From positions 1-40,897 of the forward strand of contig CAXOVX010000046.1 of the NCBI GenBank assembly GCA_964213345.1: a stretch of DNA of 40,897 nt. Reading direction: 5' to 3'. The position numbers were made by a program, and so were the translations under genes. This document shows positions 12,590 through 21,169 of the stretch, piece after piece (within the stretch, counting starts at the first letter, position 1; each line of letters starts with the position of its first letter). A model generated the notes under the pieces. The model worked only from the letters and a program-made list of their open reading frames with translations. It was not told where the DNA came from and searched no databases. This stretch comes from CAXOVX01 sp964213345 (GTDB lineage Bacteria > Pseudomonadota > Alphaproteobacteria > Rickettsiales > Midichloriaceae).

Positions 12590-13903
12590 TTGATTACAAA
12601 TATTACATTGGCAAATTTTCGCAATCATGCGTATTTTACAGCTTATACTGACGCGCACTGCGTAGTGATAAGTGGCCTCAATGGTAGTGGAAAAACAAGC
12701 ATACTTGAGGCAATTTCGTTACTTATCCCTGGTAAAGGGCTTAGAGCCACTAACTTGAGTGATGTTACTAGAGTTGAAGCATGTGCCGCTGATAATGCCC
12801 AAGGTAATAATGTTAGCCTAAATCGTTCAGATTCTTTGTACTCGGACGTTGGTGGTACACTATCCTCTTCAATCTCTTTTGCCAAGATCTCTGCGGCTAA
12901 ACCTATAAAACAATCTGGATGGCAAAGTAGATTTTATATAGGAAACTATCACAAAACCCGAAATGTTACACGTGATACTGATAGTAATATCGTCGAATGT
13001 GCATATTCTGCTGAAAAACATAAAAAAATGCTAACGAGAGACGGAACCTCAATACAAAATGTTTCCAAGATTTTGGACTTAATAAAAGTTATATGGCTAA
13101 CTCCAGAAATGGATAATTTATTTCTATCTGCTGCCAGTGGAAGAAGAAGATTTCTCGATAGAATGGTATACTCACTTTCTCCAATGCACGCCAATCATTG
13201 CATACAGTATAACTATTATTTAAAATCCAGATTGCAGCTTTTGAAAACAATAAATTATGACGAAAAGTGGTTAGATAGTGTGGAAAAAAGCTTATCAGAG
13301 CTTGCTGTAGTAATAGCATTACACAGATTAAGCATAGTTAAGATCATGAACACCACTCTGCTCAATTTTGCACGCAAAAACCCGTTTGCTGCTGCAAAAT
13401 TAGAAATAAAAGGTGAAGTGGAATGCATTGCATCAGAAGCATTAGAGCATTTTGACATTAAAGATATATTACTGATGCACTCTTTATCTCTAGATGATAA
13501 ACTACAACATGCTATATACTGCGTACAACAAAAATTTCGTAATAAACGGAGGATAGATGCAATAAACAAGCAATCTACTTTTGGTGTACAGCGCACAGAT
13601 CTGGTAATTTTTGAAAGTAATAAAAATATGGCAGCCCACTATTGTTCAACGGGAGAGCAAAAATCACTACTAATTTCTTTAATTTTAGCTCAGGCAGAAG
13701 TAGTAGTTCAATACGCTATTAAGCACTCCGGATTGTTGTTACTGCTAGATGATGTGTTCTCGCACTTAGATAAAGTAAAGCAAGAAGCACTATTGAGCCA
13801 CCTAAACTCACTGCCAATTCAAATATGGGTTACGACTGTTGACAGAACGTGTCACAACTTACTGGAGCGTTATATACCTAATACGCTCTTGATTGCACTT
13901 TAA
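12590..13903 (+). CDS. recF: DNA replication and repair protein RecF
   Basis: SMC-like ATPase that loads RecA at single-strand gaps with RecO and RecR. At 437 aa it is longer than the usual 360-400, partly because of an insertion around residues 60-110. Walker A is GLNGSGKTS at 29-37, the ABC signature is STGEQKS at 353-359, and Walker B is LLLLLDDVFSHLD with Asp387-Asp388. The start shown is TTG at 12590: no ATG lies in a sensible place and the conserved ITNITLANFRNH begins immediately after it. A possible ribosome site AAGG lies about 15 bases upstream. The sequence just before the start belongs to an IS481 scrap, so the native promoter may be displaced. Downstream the stop codon touches a dispersed repeat. 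The dnaA/dnaN context common elsewhere is absent. Confidence 0.93.
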   Translation: MITNITLANFRNHAYFTAYTDAHCVVISGLNGSGKTSILEAISLLIPGKGLRATNLSDVTRVEACAADNAQGNNVSLNRSDSLYSDVGGTLSSSISFAKISAAKPIKQSGWQSRFYIGNYHKTRNVTRDTDSNIVECAYSAEKHKKMLTRDGTSIQNVSKILDLIKVIWLTPEMDNLFLSAASGRRRFLDRMVYSLSPMHANHCIQYNYYLKSRLQLLKTINYDEKWLDSVEKSLSELAVVIALHRLSIVKIMNTTLLNFARKNPFAAAKLEIKGEVECIASEALEHFDIKDILLMHSLSLDDKLQHAIYCVQQKFRNKRRIDAINKQSTFGVQRTDLVIFESNKNMAAHYCSTGEQKSLLISLILAQAEVVVQYAIKHSGLLLLLDDVFSHLDKVKQEALLSHLNSLPIQIWVTTVDRTCHNLLERYIPNTLLIAL

Positions 13904-14016
13904 ATGCTCCCTCCCCTTTTTAACGCCCACGTTGTTGTGCTGCAGGGGATTTCTACTACACTCCTTCACCCTCACCATTGCGCTCCTAGTGCTCATTTTA
14001 AAATGGGACTTTGGTA
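13904..14016 (+). repeat. Dispersed inverted-repeat element (MITE-like), copy 2
   Basis: It begins at the base after the recF stop: ATGCTCCCTCCCCTTTTTAACG on its left side, and TTTTAAAATGGGACTTTGGTAT on its right, the two ends being roughly complementary. The interior CACCATTGCGCTCCTAGTGC is shared with the other copies. It is about 20 bp shorter than the full copies because of an internal deletion. Confidence 0.75.
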
Positions 14017-14103
14017 TAAGTTGTATTTTAGGCAATTATTGCACAGCATTTCTAGGTTAATGCTTACGTTAAGTTACACCAATTTCTAAGTCGGATAATG
14101 TCT

Positions 14104-14240
14104 ATTTATTTTCTAATAACTCATTGACTTTATTCAAAAATGTATGTAGCGTATCTAACGTTTTTATGAAACTATGTTGCACCTGTTCTATACATTGTCT
14201 GGTTGAATTGTTTTTACGGTTCTCTGTTGTGTATATTACG
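14104..14240 (-). other. Possible remnant coding tail between recF and cspA
   Basis: The minus strand holds an open frame ending at about 14104 whose last residues, RQCIEQVQHSFIKTLDTLHT and then FLNKVNELLENK, look like an amphipathic helix. No ATG or GTG start with a ribosome site was found and the frame runs back under the cspA leader. It may be the end of a lost gene or chance. Confidence 0.2.
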
Positions 14241-14253
14241 GGGTTGTGGCGAG

Positions 14254-14281
14254 TTGGAGTTTAAGCGCAGATTAATATAAA
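14254..14281 (+). promoter_or_regulatory. Candidate cspA promoter
   Basis: TTGGAG (14254-14259), a 16-base spacer, then TATAAA (14276-14281). This leaves a leader of about 50 bases before the cold-shock gene, shorter than the long cold-responsive leader of E. coli cspA. Confidence 0.4.
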
Positions 14282-14338
14282 TTAGTACAGCAACTCGGAA
14301 GTATAGGGTTGCAGGTTTTTTACTGTAGGAGATTTTTT

Positions 14339-14548
14339 ATGGCTGTTGGTATTGTTAAATGGTTTAATGCAAATAAAGGGTTTGGGTTCATTCAGCCTGA
14401 AAGTGGTGGGCAAGATGTTTTTGTTCATATTAGTGCTCTCAACGAAGCAGGGTTACGTACCTTAAATGAGGGGCAGCGCGTGGGTTACGAGCTTACTTCA
14501 AATAAAGGCGGTAAAGTTGCAGCAACAAATTTACAGGTTATGGACTAA
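14339..14548 (+). CDS. cspA: Cold-shock domain protein
   Basis: A 69-residue single OB-fold protein that binds single-stranded RNA and DNA as an RNA chaperone. The RNA-binding motifs are clear: GIVKWFNANKGFGFI (RNP1 region KGFGFI, residues 18-23) and DVFVHIS (RNP2). The chosen ATG at 14339 has TAGGAG eight bases upstream; an in-frame start 30 bases earlier would lack this site. The length is standard for the family. It stands alone between recF and the transposon graveyard, after a candidate promoter. A 12-bp palindrome TTAGTATACTAA followed by a T run lies 3-30 bases after the stop and may act as terminator. Confidence 0.95.
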   Translation: MAVGIVKWFNANKGFGFIQPESGGQDVFVHISALNEAGLRTLNEGQRVGYELTSNKGGKVAATNLQVMD

Positions 14549-14994
14549 AGCTTAGTATACTAAAAGGCACTTTTTTACGATAGTCGTCAGTTGTTTGTGT
14601 TTACATTTGGCATTTATCTTTTCGGTGTTTCCTCATCATATAAAGCTTGAATCTTGTGATTTGCTTTTTTACTCATGATGTGTATGTGTTTGTTTTTGCG
14701 AGTTTTAATTTCAAATACGGTCGTGTGGGTGAGGTTGTTGCAGGCTATTTCGCATCTACTGTTCTTGAATTTTGGGAATATTGGAGTTTGGGTGCAGTGT
14801 AGTGTTGTGTTTTGGGTATACAGAAGGTTATTGTGCACGGGGAGAGTTTGAGAGGTTTGTTCTCAAAAGGGGGTTCGTGCGCAGTAGTTGTAGCGTTAAA
14901 TATTAACAACAGATATAAATTCTCCAAAGTTGGATTGCGTATAGTTTGGGGGTTGTTCTGTGCCCGTTATCTCTCTTTTTCAGCTATAAAACCA
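14549..14994. other. Gene-free stretch with strong G+T bias
   Basis: After the possible cspA terminator, about 14590-14900 is unusually rich in G and T on the plus strand and poor in C. No ORF here has a convincing start or family resemblance, and I could not recognise a known RNA (tmRNA, RNase P and 6S were considered). Unassigned. Confidence 0.4.
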
Positions 14995-15168
14995 TAATCA
15001 AATGAAAAATGGTTGTTTTTAAAATGCGGCATCCACAGCGTCAGTTAAAGAAAAATTCTTAGTTTTTCTAATATTTTGGGGATTTTTTAATCTGGGGAAT
15101 AGGGAGATAAGAATAATGGACTATATTTTGCTTTTTCTATCATTTTTTGCATTATCCAGTTATCCACT
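14995..15168 (-). mobile_element. IS630-family transposase scrap, C-terminal
   Basis: Minus-strand translation gives MIEKAKYSPLFLSPYSPD, the family signature before the catalytic Glu (normally SPDLNPIE), then after a frameshift LTDAVDAAFKNNHFSFDY. The IVDN segment next to the repeat at 15169 corresponds to the conserved IMDN of IS630. The catalytic Glu segment is lost. Confidence 0.7.
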
Positions 15169-15296
15169 ATATTAAGTTCCGTTTTTAAATGAGCACTAGG
15201 AGCACAATAGTGAGGGCAAAGGAGGTAGTAATCTACTAGATAGCTGAACCCGAATCCTGCAGCGCAATAACGTGGGTTGTTAAAAATGGGATGCAT
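15169..15296 (-). repeat. Dispersed inverted-repeat element (MITE-like), copy 3
   Basis: A full-length copy in reverse orientation, about 128 bp, ending in TTAAAAATGGGATGC on one side and AAGTTCCGTTTTTAAATGAGC on the other. It lies directly against an IS630 fragment, as if inserted into it. Confidence 0.75.
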
Positions 15297-15419
15297 AATC
15301 CCGCCCTAACTGATCTATAACTCACTTTAGTTTGCTTATTACCCCTCTTCTAAACGCTTCTTTTCTTCATACTCTCCCCATTCGTTAATTCCCAGTATAA
15401 TACATATGCCCCCTCCTTC

Positions 15420-15754
15420 ATCATCTGTTTCAGTGCTATAGTAAAATGGAAATGGGTTGGTTTTTGAAGGCAGCATCTACAACATCTATTAAAGAAGGAA
15501 GAGTATTTTTCAATATTTTGTCCGACGCCTTTAAATTGACAAAAAATTTCTCGATTGGATTTAAATCTGGTGAATAAGGAGGTAAAGACAACGGATGATA
15601 TTTTGCCTCTTCTATCATTTCTTGTATTTTGTGATTTATGGAAGTTCGCGTTATCCATAATGACCGTCTGGCCAGGCTTTAACGCAGGTATCAGACAAAT
15701 AACTTTGTATCGCAGTTTCCTTATAGCACATTGCTGCTATAATCTAGCTATAAA
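15420..15754 (-). mobile_element. IS630-family transposase pseudogene
   Basis: The C-terminal half of an IS630 DDE transposase. 15436-15618 encodes MIEEAKYHPLSLPPYSPD then LNPIEKFFVNLKASDK, with an intact SPDLNPIE motif. Upstream pieces in another frame give MDNANFHKSQ with the second catalytic Asp. The N-terminal half is missing, replaced by an IS982 element starting at 15755, which appears to have inserted here. Confidence 0.75.
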
Positions 15755-16647
15755 ACCCGAAGTAAGGATAAAGATAATTGGTATGATATAAGCAAGCCAT
15801 AAGACTACAAGAAGCATTTTCTACGGATGTGAAAGTAGAATGCCAGAGTCTTTGAAATTGGTTGAGTTTGCCGGAAATAGTTTCAATAATTGTACGTTTA
15901 TGGAGCAAAAATTTATCTTGTAGTAGCAATAATTTATTTTTCATGTTCTTCTTAAGCCTCGTAATGAGCAACGAATCTTGATTCAATAGCTGTGTTGCTA
16001 ATTCTTCTGAGATATATCCTTTATCGCCAAATAATTTTCCCCATGAGCCTTTTGCCATGGTCAAGACAGGCTTTCTGTCATCAACATTACCAGGTGTAAT
16101 TCTGATGGAAACAAATTCGCTTTTATCATTGAAAATTGTGTGTAATTTCAGAACATAAAACCAACCGGTGCTTTTTCTACTTTTTGCAGCAATTCCACGA
16201 AAAATATTATGTCTACTGCCGCGTAGATCCTTACATGTATCAAGTGGTGTAGAATCAATAAATTGGATACCAGAAACTTCTCCGGTAATGCATTGCAATA
16301 AGCAACATAATATAGGCAAAATACGCTACAATACGGCTACAAACCTATCATACAACAATAAATTTTTGAAATCTCTCCGGTGTTTTACATACACATAAAA
16401 CAACTAAACTTACTCTCTTGGTAGCCTAATAGAGTAAGTTTAGTTATAGTCACTACCTCACTAAGGATCATATTGCACTTCCTACTCCTCTTGCCTTTCG
16501 TTGTCCTTGCCTTTTATAAATGTATTTCCAACCAAGTTATAAATCCTTTGCAAAAATCATCAACATAACAATATATTCCTGTAAAATCTATTTCCATATG
16601 TTTCCTCTTTGTTACCCTTTATCGGCTCCTTTAAACAGATATCATAT
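15755..16647 (-). mobile_element. IS982-family element copy 2, transposase disrupted
   Basis: The left end carries the terminal repeat ACCCGAAGTAAGG. The transposase starts at ATG 16597-16595 (MEIDFTGIYCYVDDFCKGF) and its longest open part (15744-16319, 191 aa) spans IQFIDSTPLDTCKDLRGSRH, FVSIRITPGNVDDRKPV, LFGDKGYISEELATQLL and NMKNKLLLLQDKFLLHKRTI, so all DDE segments are readable. The N-terminal third is broken by an early stop or frameshift and by an unusual inverted insertion at 16431-16445. The right end is truncated, with similarity ending near ATATCATAT at 16647. Confidence 0.85.
16402..16445. repeat. Perfect 15-bp hairpin inside IS982 copy 2
   Basis: AACTAAACTTACTCT (16402-16416) and AGAGTAAGTTTAGTT (16431-16445) are exact reverse complements around a 14-base loop. 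Copies 1 and 3 of the same IS have only the first arm and ATT in place of the second, so the second arm is a newly copied inverted segment. Confidence 0.85.
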
Positions 16648-16727
16648 GCAGAGTGGGTTAAAGAGGGGCATTGATAAGACTTCTTTGAAACTCTCTGCTT
16701 TGGCTGCGAGCCACCCACACATCCAAA

Positions 16728-16747
16728 GCTCCAGTGCGCACTGGAGC
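16728..16747. repeat. 20-bp perfect palindrome
   Basis: GCTCCAGTGCGCACTGGAGC reads the same on both strands. It lies in a GC-rich island (about 16700-16770) between IS982 copy 2 and an IS200/IS605 remnant and is not part of either. No function is assigned. Confidence 0.8.
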
Positions 16748-16835
16748 CCTGCTGCGCCCCATGTGCCACCCGCATTTTGACATACACAAGCGAATTATTC
16801 CGAAAGGAGTCTGTTGTTTGGCAAGAGATCAACTA

Positions 16836-17345
16836 CTACCCGCTAAAGCAGGTAGTTTGAGTTAACGCTTGCAAAGCAGATTAGTGAGATGGAATCTCAA
16901 AACTATCGTTCTATGATACGCTTCCTGGTTTTCAATGCACTCCTGAACTTACTGCTCATTTAGGTTACCAACTGTAACTGCAAAATATCCTTTAGCCCAT
17001 ATATGTTGTCCACAATATTTTTTCTTTAATTGCTCAAATTCCATTAGCACTTTACGGCTACTTTTACCCTTAATATACTGCACCAATTTCGAAATGCCCA
17101 TATTAGGCGGTACCGACGCGGAACTTAATGAGCCAGACTGATGTCCACGTAATTAGCCTTCCCTAATAAGCTCCCTAACTTAACCCTGTCAATACTCTGT
17201 ACCTATACTTAGTACACCAGATAATATGATATTTTAATTCATATATGATGTGAGACCCTTTCCTGTATAACATAAAATAAAAAAATAGTACTAAACTGTT
17301 CGCCTAAAGGCAAGGGTATTAACCCTATCCCACAGAGAAACATAA
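16836..17345 (-). mobile_element. IS200/IS605-family element with broken tnpA
   Basis: tnpA runs on the minus strand from ATG 17273-17271 (MLYRKGSHHIYELKYHIIWC) to a stop at about 16862, with an internal deletion that removes the HUH motif and an in-frame stop at 16949-16951. The middle translates in pieces as LVQYIKGKSSRK and WGQHIWAKGYFAV-like sequence, typical of the single-strand transposase TnpA. The element has the expected subterminal hairpins: CTACCCGCTAAAGCAGGTAG at 16836-16855, and GCCTAAAGGC plus AGGGTATTAACCCT near 17304-17327. A second remnant lies at 33498-33840. Both are dead. Confidence 0.75.
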
Positions 17346-17748
17346 ATTGGATACCAGTAACCTCTCCAGTAATGCATTGCAATAAGCAACATAATATAGG
17401 CAAAATACGCTTCAATACGGCTACAAACCTATCATACAACAATAAATTTTTGAAATCTCTCCGGTGTTTTACATACACATATAACATCTAAACTTACTCT
17501 CTTGGTAGCCTAATATTATAGTCACTACCTCACTAAGGATCTTATTGCACTTCCTACTCCTCTAGCCTTTCGTTGTCCTTGCCTTTTATAAATTTATTTC
17601 CAACCAAATTATAAATCCTTTGCAAAAATCATCAACATAACAATATATTTCCTCTTTGTTACCCTTTATCGGCTTCTTTAAACAGATATCATATCTCCAT
17701 CTTATTGCATTATATTATCCATTCCTTAGCCTTACTTCGGGTTTATAA
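17346..17748 (-). mobile_element. IS982-family element copy 3, N-terminal part
   Basis: It carries the IS982 leader and the first third of the transposase up to GEVTGIQF, where it is cut by the IS200/IS605 end at about 17345. The outer terminal repeat ACTTCGGGTTTAT is present at the right (about 17735-17748). The N-terminal MEIDF start is lost in a deletion near 17648. It is nested inside an IS630 fragment on its right. Confidence 0.7.
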
Positions 17749-17970
17749 AGATATTTCTGTATTCCACTTTCGTTAACATACACCAAATTATCTCGAGATA
17801 TTGATGATATTTTCTCTAAAAACTCTTCTTTTGTCTCGGGAATCTACTTCTTTGTAAAATGCTCTTTTTTTTGAAAAAACCCCCATCCTTTAAAAGGCGC
17901 GGCACATGCCAGTTGCAGTCATTCCGACTATCGCACCTATTCCTTCCTGTGTCAAATTCGGATTTCCTAT
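17749..17970 (-). mobile_element. IS630-family transposase scrap, N-terminal
   Basis: Minus-strand translation gives NPNLTQEGIGAIVGMTATGM, the helix-turn-helix start, then after a stop or frameshift FLEKISSISRDNLVYVNESG, where NESG replaces the usual DESG with the first catalytic Asp. It is bounded on the left by IS982 copy 3 and on the right by IS5 copy C, so two elements have landed in it. Confidence 0.65.
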
Positions 17971-17973
17971 AAT

Positions 17974-18336
17974 GGGACTGATGCTGGATGGGTTGTATTT
18001 TCAGGAGTTAAAGACGCTATTATTTGAATGATTTTAGCTAAGGAATGTGCCTTATAGACTGCGTTTAAAATTTATTATTTAAGTTGCAGCAATAAGCACT
18101 TAAATAGCCCATGAACTCCGTAACCTTTGTAATTAGCTGGCAACTTAACTGCTGATAACTCACCACTAATTGCCGCAAAATCAAATAATGCCTTGAAACT
18201 CCTCTATTGATTATCCCTAGATACCAACTCTTCCAAACTCACCATTACTATTTGACTTAATACCATTCACCTACCATTTATCTTGCACACTTTCATCAAT
18301 AATACCTTAATATTTATCTCATCTCGCAACAGCCCC
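17974..18336 (-). mobile_element. IS5-family element copy C, internally deleted
   Basis: The left end GGGACTGATGCTGGATGG and the right end (reverse complement) GGGGCTGTTGCGAGATGA match copies A and B, but only about 360 bp remain. The middle, including the transposase core, is deleted, leaving both termini. Confidence 0.75.
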
Positions 18337-18365
18337 AAAATATAAGACTAAACAACACTACTACT

Positions 18366-18413
18366 ACACAATCAAAATAGGCTATATATATAGCTACTTT
18401 GAGCTGATTGTGT
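18366..18413. terminator. Large hairpin downstream of argS
   Basis: ACACAATCA (18366-18374) pairs with TGATTGTGT (18405-18413), and inside lies the perfect palindrome GCTATATATATAGC (18381-18394). It sits 110 bases after the argS stop on the minus strand. There is no clear T run, so a role in termination or mRNA protection is only inferred. Confidence 0.4.
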
Positions 18414-18522
18414 GTTGTAAATTTTACCTCCTTTCTTCTTGACTTCTATTACTGATGCTTAGGGTTAGAAGCTCCGTAAATAGAAGACTTTTGGGTAATA
18501 CGTAAAATCCACATTTTGCTAA

Positions 18523-20307
18523 CTACATTTGCAGCATAGGTTTTATCCCCATAAGATCTAGTCCTATCCCTATAGTATGTGCAACAGCGTACACAAGAGC
18601 AATCCTAGCACGTGACAATTCTGTATTCTCTGCCTGTATAAATCTTAACTTTTCTTCCTCAATACCTTTACTCCAAGTTGCATGAAATGCATTGGCTAAG
18701 TCATACAAGTAATAGGCTATTCTATGGGGCTCATAGGAGCTTGCAGCTAATTCAATTGTTTTTGGTAACATAGCAATTTGCTTTATGAGGTTGACATCTG
18801 TGTCATAGGCTAATTGTTTATAGTTGATAAGTATGCCATGTGAATACTCATAATTTACCTTTTCCAGCCCGTCTATGACATTGATTTCCCCTTTATCTAT
18901 GATACCTTCACTTTGCGCTCTATAAATAATAGACACGGCTCTAGTATGCGCATATTGTACGTAAAATACAGGATTATCATTTGATTGCTCTCTAGCCTTA
19001 TTAAAATCCAAGTCAAATACCGTATCACTTTTACGTGTTAACATACAAAAACGTAAAATATCTTTCCCTAATTCCTCTAAAACTTCTCGTAATGTTACAA
19101 AATTGCCAGCACGTTTGGACATTTTTAGCGGCTTTCCATCTCTTATTAGATTTACCATTTGGCTAATCAAGACACTCACTTCTGCCTTTCCATCACTAAG
19201 AGCTTTTACTACCGCTTGTATGCGTTTTACATATCCACTATGATCTGCGCCCAGCAACACTAACATTTTATTAAATCCACGTTCAATTTTATGCTTATGA
19301 TATGCTATATCTGGCGCAAAGTATGTTGGTGTTCCATCTGATCTTAATACAGGTCTGTCGATATCATCCCCAAAAAGTGTTGATTTGAATAGCAATAACT
19401 CATGTGATTCCCAATCTTCTGGAGTTTTAGATTTTGGTTTTTCCAACATACCTCTATATAGTAAGCCACTTTCTTCTAATATTGATATTGCGCTCTCTAT
19501 TTCACCCCTATCTCTTATGTCTTTTTGCTCAGAAATGAAAATATCATGCTTTACACCCAACCTGCACAAATCCTCCTTTATGCCATCCATAATTTCTTTA
19601 ATAGCAAAATCTTTAAGGATCTCGTTACGCTTTTCGACGTCTAGATCAAATAAAGTATTTTCGTATATATCTCTTAATTGACTAGCTATATCGCACAAAT
19701 AAGCACCTGGGTAGCACTCTTCTGTGAGAGATACGTTTTTGTCAATCATTTGTTGATATCTAATCCACAGTGACTTTACGAGTGTTTCAATTTGTTTACC
19801 TGCATCGTTTACATAGTACTCTCTTACTACTCGAAACCCCGATTTTGCCAACAAATTTGCTAGAGCATCACCATACACTGCGCCTCTGGCGTGCCCAATG
19901 TGCATGGGGCCAGTAGGATTAGCCGACACAAATTCAATATTTATCTGCTCACCACAGCCTAGGTTGCAATTCCCATATTCCTTTCCTATGGCATTTACGC
20001 AAGTAATAAATTCATGCCAAAATTCTAAATTCAAGAAAATATTTATAAAACCCGGAGGGATTACTTCAATTTTTCTGAATGTTTTGTTATTTTCACTTTT
20101 TTTAAGACTGCTAACTATGCGTTCTGCTATTTGCAGTGGAGGCAACTTGAGCTTTGATGCTAGTGACATGGCAATGCTAGTTGCAATATCACCATACATC
20201 CCTTCTTTAGGGAATTCTACGACAAAATTACTTACTTCTCCCACTTCGGGAAAATCTGCATTTACAGCATCTTGGATCCAGCATTTTATAATATTGAAAA
20301 TATTCAT
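18523..20307 (-). CDS. argS: Arginyl-tRNA synthetase
   Basis: Class I aminoacyl-tRNA synthetase that charges tRNA-Arg in the cytoplasm. From the ATG at 20307 it is 594 aa, typical of alphaproteobacterial ArgS. Residues 1-110 hold the N-terminal additional domain. The HIGH signature is HIGH at 136-139 within ANPTGPMHIGHARG, and KMSK is at 395-398. The anticodon-binding helices fill the C-terminus, ending MGIKPMLQM as expected. The ATG at 20307 has the purine-rich site GGAGAGG about 7 bases upstream. The frame remains open for 52 more codons upstream through a dispersed repeat to another ATG at 20463; that extension is repeat sequence, not conserved ArgS. gmk and murC lie upstream on the same strand, separated by the repeat. 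Confidence 0.95.
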   Translation of the reverse strand: MNIFNIIKCWIQDAVNADFPEVGEVSNFVVEFPKEGMYGDIATSIAMSLASKLKLPPLQIAERIVSSLKKSENNKTFRKIEVIPPGFINIFLNLEFWHEFITCVNAIGKEYGNCNLGCGEQINIEFVSANPTGPMHIGHARGAVYGDALANLLAKSGFRVVREYYVNDAGKQIETLVKSLWIRYQQMIDKNVSLTEECYPGAYLCDIASQLRDIYENTLFDLDVEKRNEILKDFAIKEIMDGIKEDLCRLGVKHDIFISEQKDIRDRGEIESAISILEESGLLYRGMLEKPKSKTPEDWESHELLLFKSTLFGDDIDRPVLRSDGTPTYFAPDIAYHKHKIERGFNKMLVLLGADHSGYVKRIQAVVKALSDGKAEVSVLISQMVNLIRDGKPLKMSKRAGNFVTLREVLEELGKDILRFCMLTRKSDTVFDLDFNKAREQSNDNPVFYVQYAHTRAVSIIYRAQSEGIIDKGEINVIDGLEKVNYEYSHGILINYKQLAYDTDVNLIKQIAMLPKTIELAASSYEPHRIAYYLYDLANAFHATWSKGIEEEKLRFIQAENTELSRARIALVYAVAHTIGIGLDLMGIKPMLQM

Positions 20308-20335
20308 ATATTTTCCTCTCCTCCCAGAAAACTTT

Positions 20336-20463
20336 ATACCAAACTTCATTTCTAAATGGACACTAGAAGCACAAGGGTGAGGGTGAAGGAGTGTAGTAAA
20401 CCACACGACTGAACCCGAATCCCGCAGTATAGCAACGCGTACGTTATAAAGGTAGTCTGGCAT
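20336..20463 (-). repeat. Dispersed inverted-repeat element (MITE-like), copy 4
   Basis: A full copy, about 128 bp, in reverse orientation in the gmk-argS gap. Its ends are ATACCAAACTTCATTTCTAAA on the argS side and TTATAAAGGTAGTCTGG on the gmk side. It is free of stops in the argS frame and would encode LLHPHPCASSVHLEMK. Copy 2 after recF encodes the matching LLHPHHCAPSAHFKMG. Confidence 0.75.
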
Positions 20464-20490
20464 TAGATCAGAAATTTCAGCGAAGCGCTA

Positions 20491-21159
20491 CTACAATAGG
20501 TGTTCTATATCTTGCTGTAAGAGATTATCGACAAAAACAGGTAATCCCGTTCGTCTTGTTTTTTTCAGACGCTCACTATGTAAAATAGACATTAATTTTC
20601 TGACACTTTCTTGTATATTGCGATTGATGATAACGTAATCGTACTCATGCCAATGATTGATATCCAAATTGGCTAATGTCAAACGTTCCTTTATAACTTT
20701 TTCATCATCTTGATTACGTAGCCTAATACGTTTCAGTAAATCTTCTTTGGATGGTGGTAGTATAAAAACACTAGCTACATCTTTTTCAGAAATTGCTCTT
20801 AGCTGGGTATGTCCTTGCCAATCTATATCAAAGATGACATCTTCTCCGGCATTTAAGTACTTTTCGACAGTAAATTTTGGAGTCCCATATAAATGACCGA
20901 ATATTTCTGCATGTTCAAGTAATTTACTCTCTTGAACCATTTGTTTAAATGTAGCGACATCCGTGTAATAATAATTGACTCCATCTTTTTCGCCGGAACG
21001 TATGGAACGAGTTGTTACAGAGATGGATGGGTGTATATGCTTATCTTCTTGCAATATACGCTCCATCAATGTTGTTTTACCTGTTCCAGAAGGCGCTGAC
21101 AGTATCAACAATAGCCCTCTGCGCTTTATATCTTTATCTTCGTGTGTTTCCGAAAACAT
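20491..21159 (-). CDS. gmk: Guanylate kinase
   Basis: Phosphorylates GMP to GDP with ATP, supplying GTP and dGTP. The protein is 222 aa, slightly longer than the usual 205-210 because of an N-terminal charged tail. The P-loop is APSGTGKTT at residues 22-30. GMP-binding features follow: SVTTRSIRSGEKDGVNYYY, then YGTPKFTVEK, and DIDWQGHTQLR. The ATG lies about 10 bases after the murC stop, so the two genes are almost certainly co-transcribed. C-terminal residues 195-222 are divergent, which is common for the family. Confidence 0.95.
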   Translation of the reverse strand: MFSETHEDKDIKRRGLLLILSAPSGTGKTTLMERILQEDKHIHPSISVTTRSIRSGEKDGVNYYYTDVATFKQMVQESKLLEHAEIFGHLYGTPKFTVEKYLNAGEDVIFDIDWQGHTQLRAISEKDVASVFILPPSKEDLLKRIRLRNQDDEKVIKERLTLANLDINHWHEYDYVIINRNIQESVRKLMSILHSERLKKTRRTGLPVFVDNLLQQDIEHLL

Positions 21160-21169
21160 TTTGCTAATT

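Noticed and set aside
14590..14950. A possible tmRNA, RNase P or 6S RNA in the G+T-rich stretch
   Set aside because: None of the conserved cores or tag-coding sequence could be found on either strand.
16168..16398. A 76-codon plus-strand frame, identical to one on the minus strand at 11446-11676
   Set aside because: The identity only reflects that both are antisense to the same IS982 transposase segment.
17239..17487. An 82-codon minus-strand frame that looks like a fusion protein
   Set aside because: It is an accidental join of an IS982 transposase piece to the non-coding left end of the IS200/IS605 element; the same second half recurs at 33728-33830.
16400..18340. A CRISPR array, considered because of repeated short motifs
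   Set aside because: The repeats are pieces of known IS families at irregular spacing, with no regular repeat-spacer pattern.
19898..20380. A 160-codon plus-strand frame
   Set aside because: It is antisense to argS, which has full family motifs; codon structure belongs to the minus strand.
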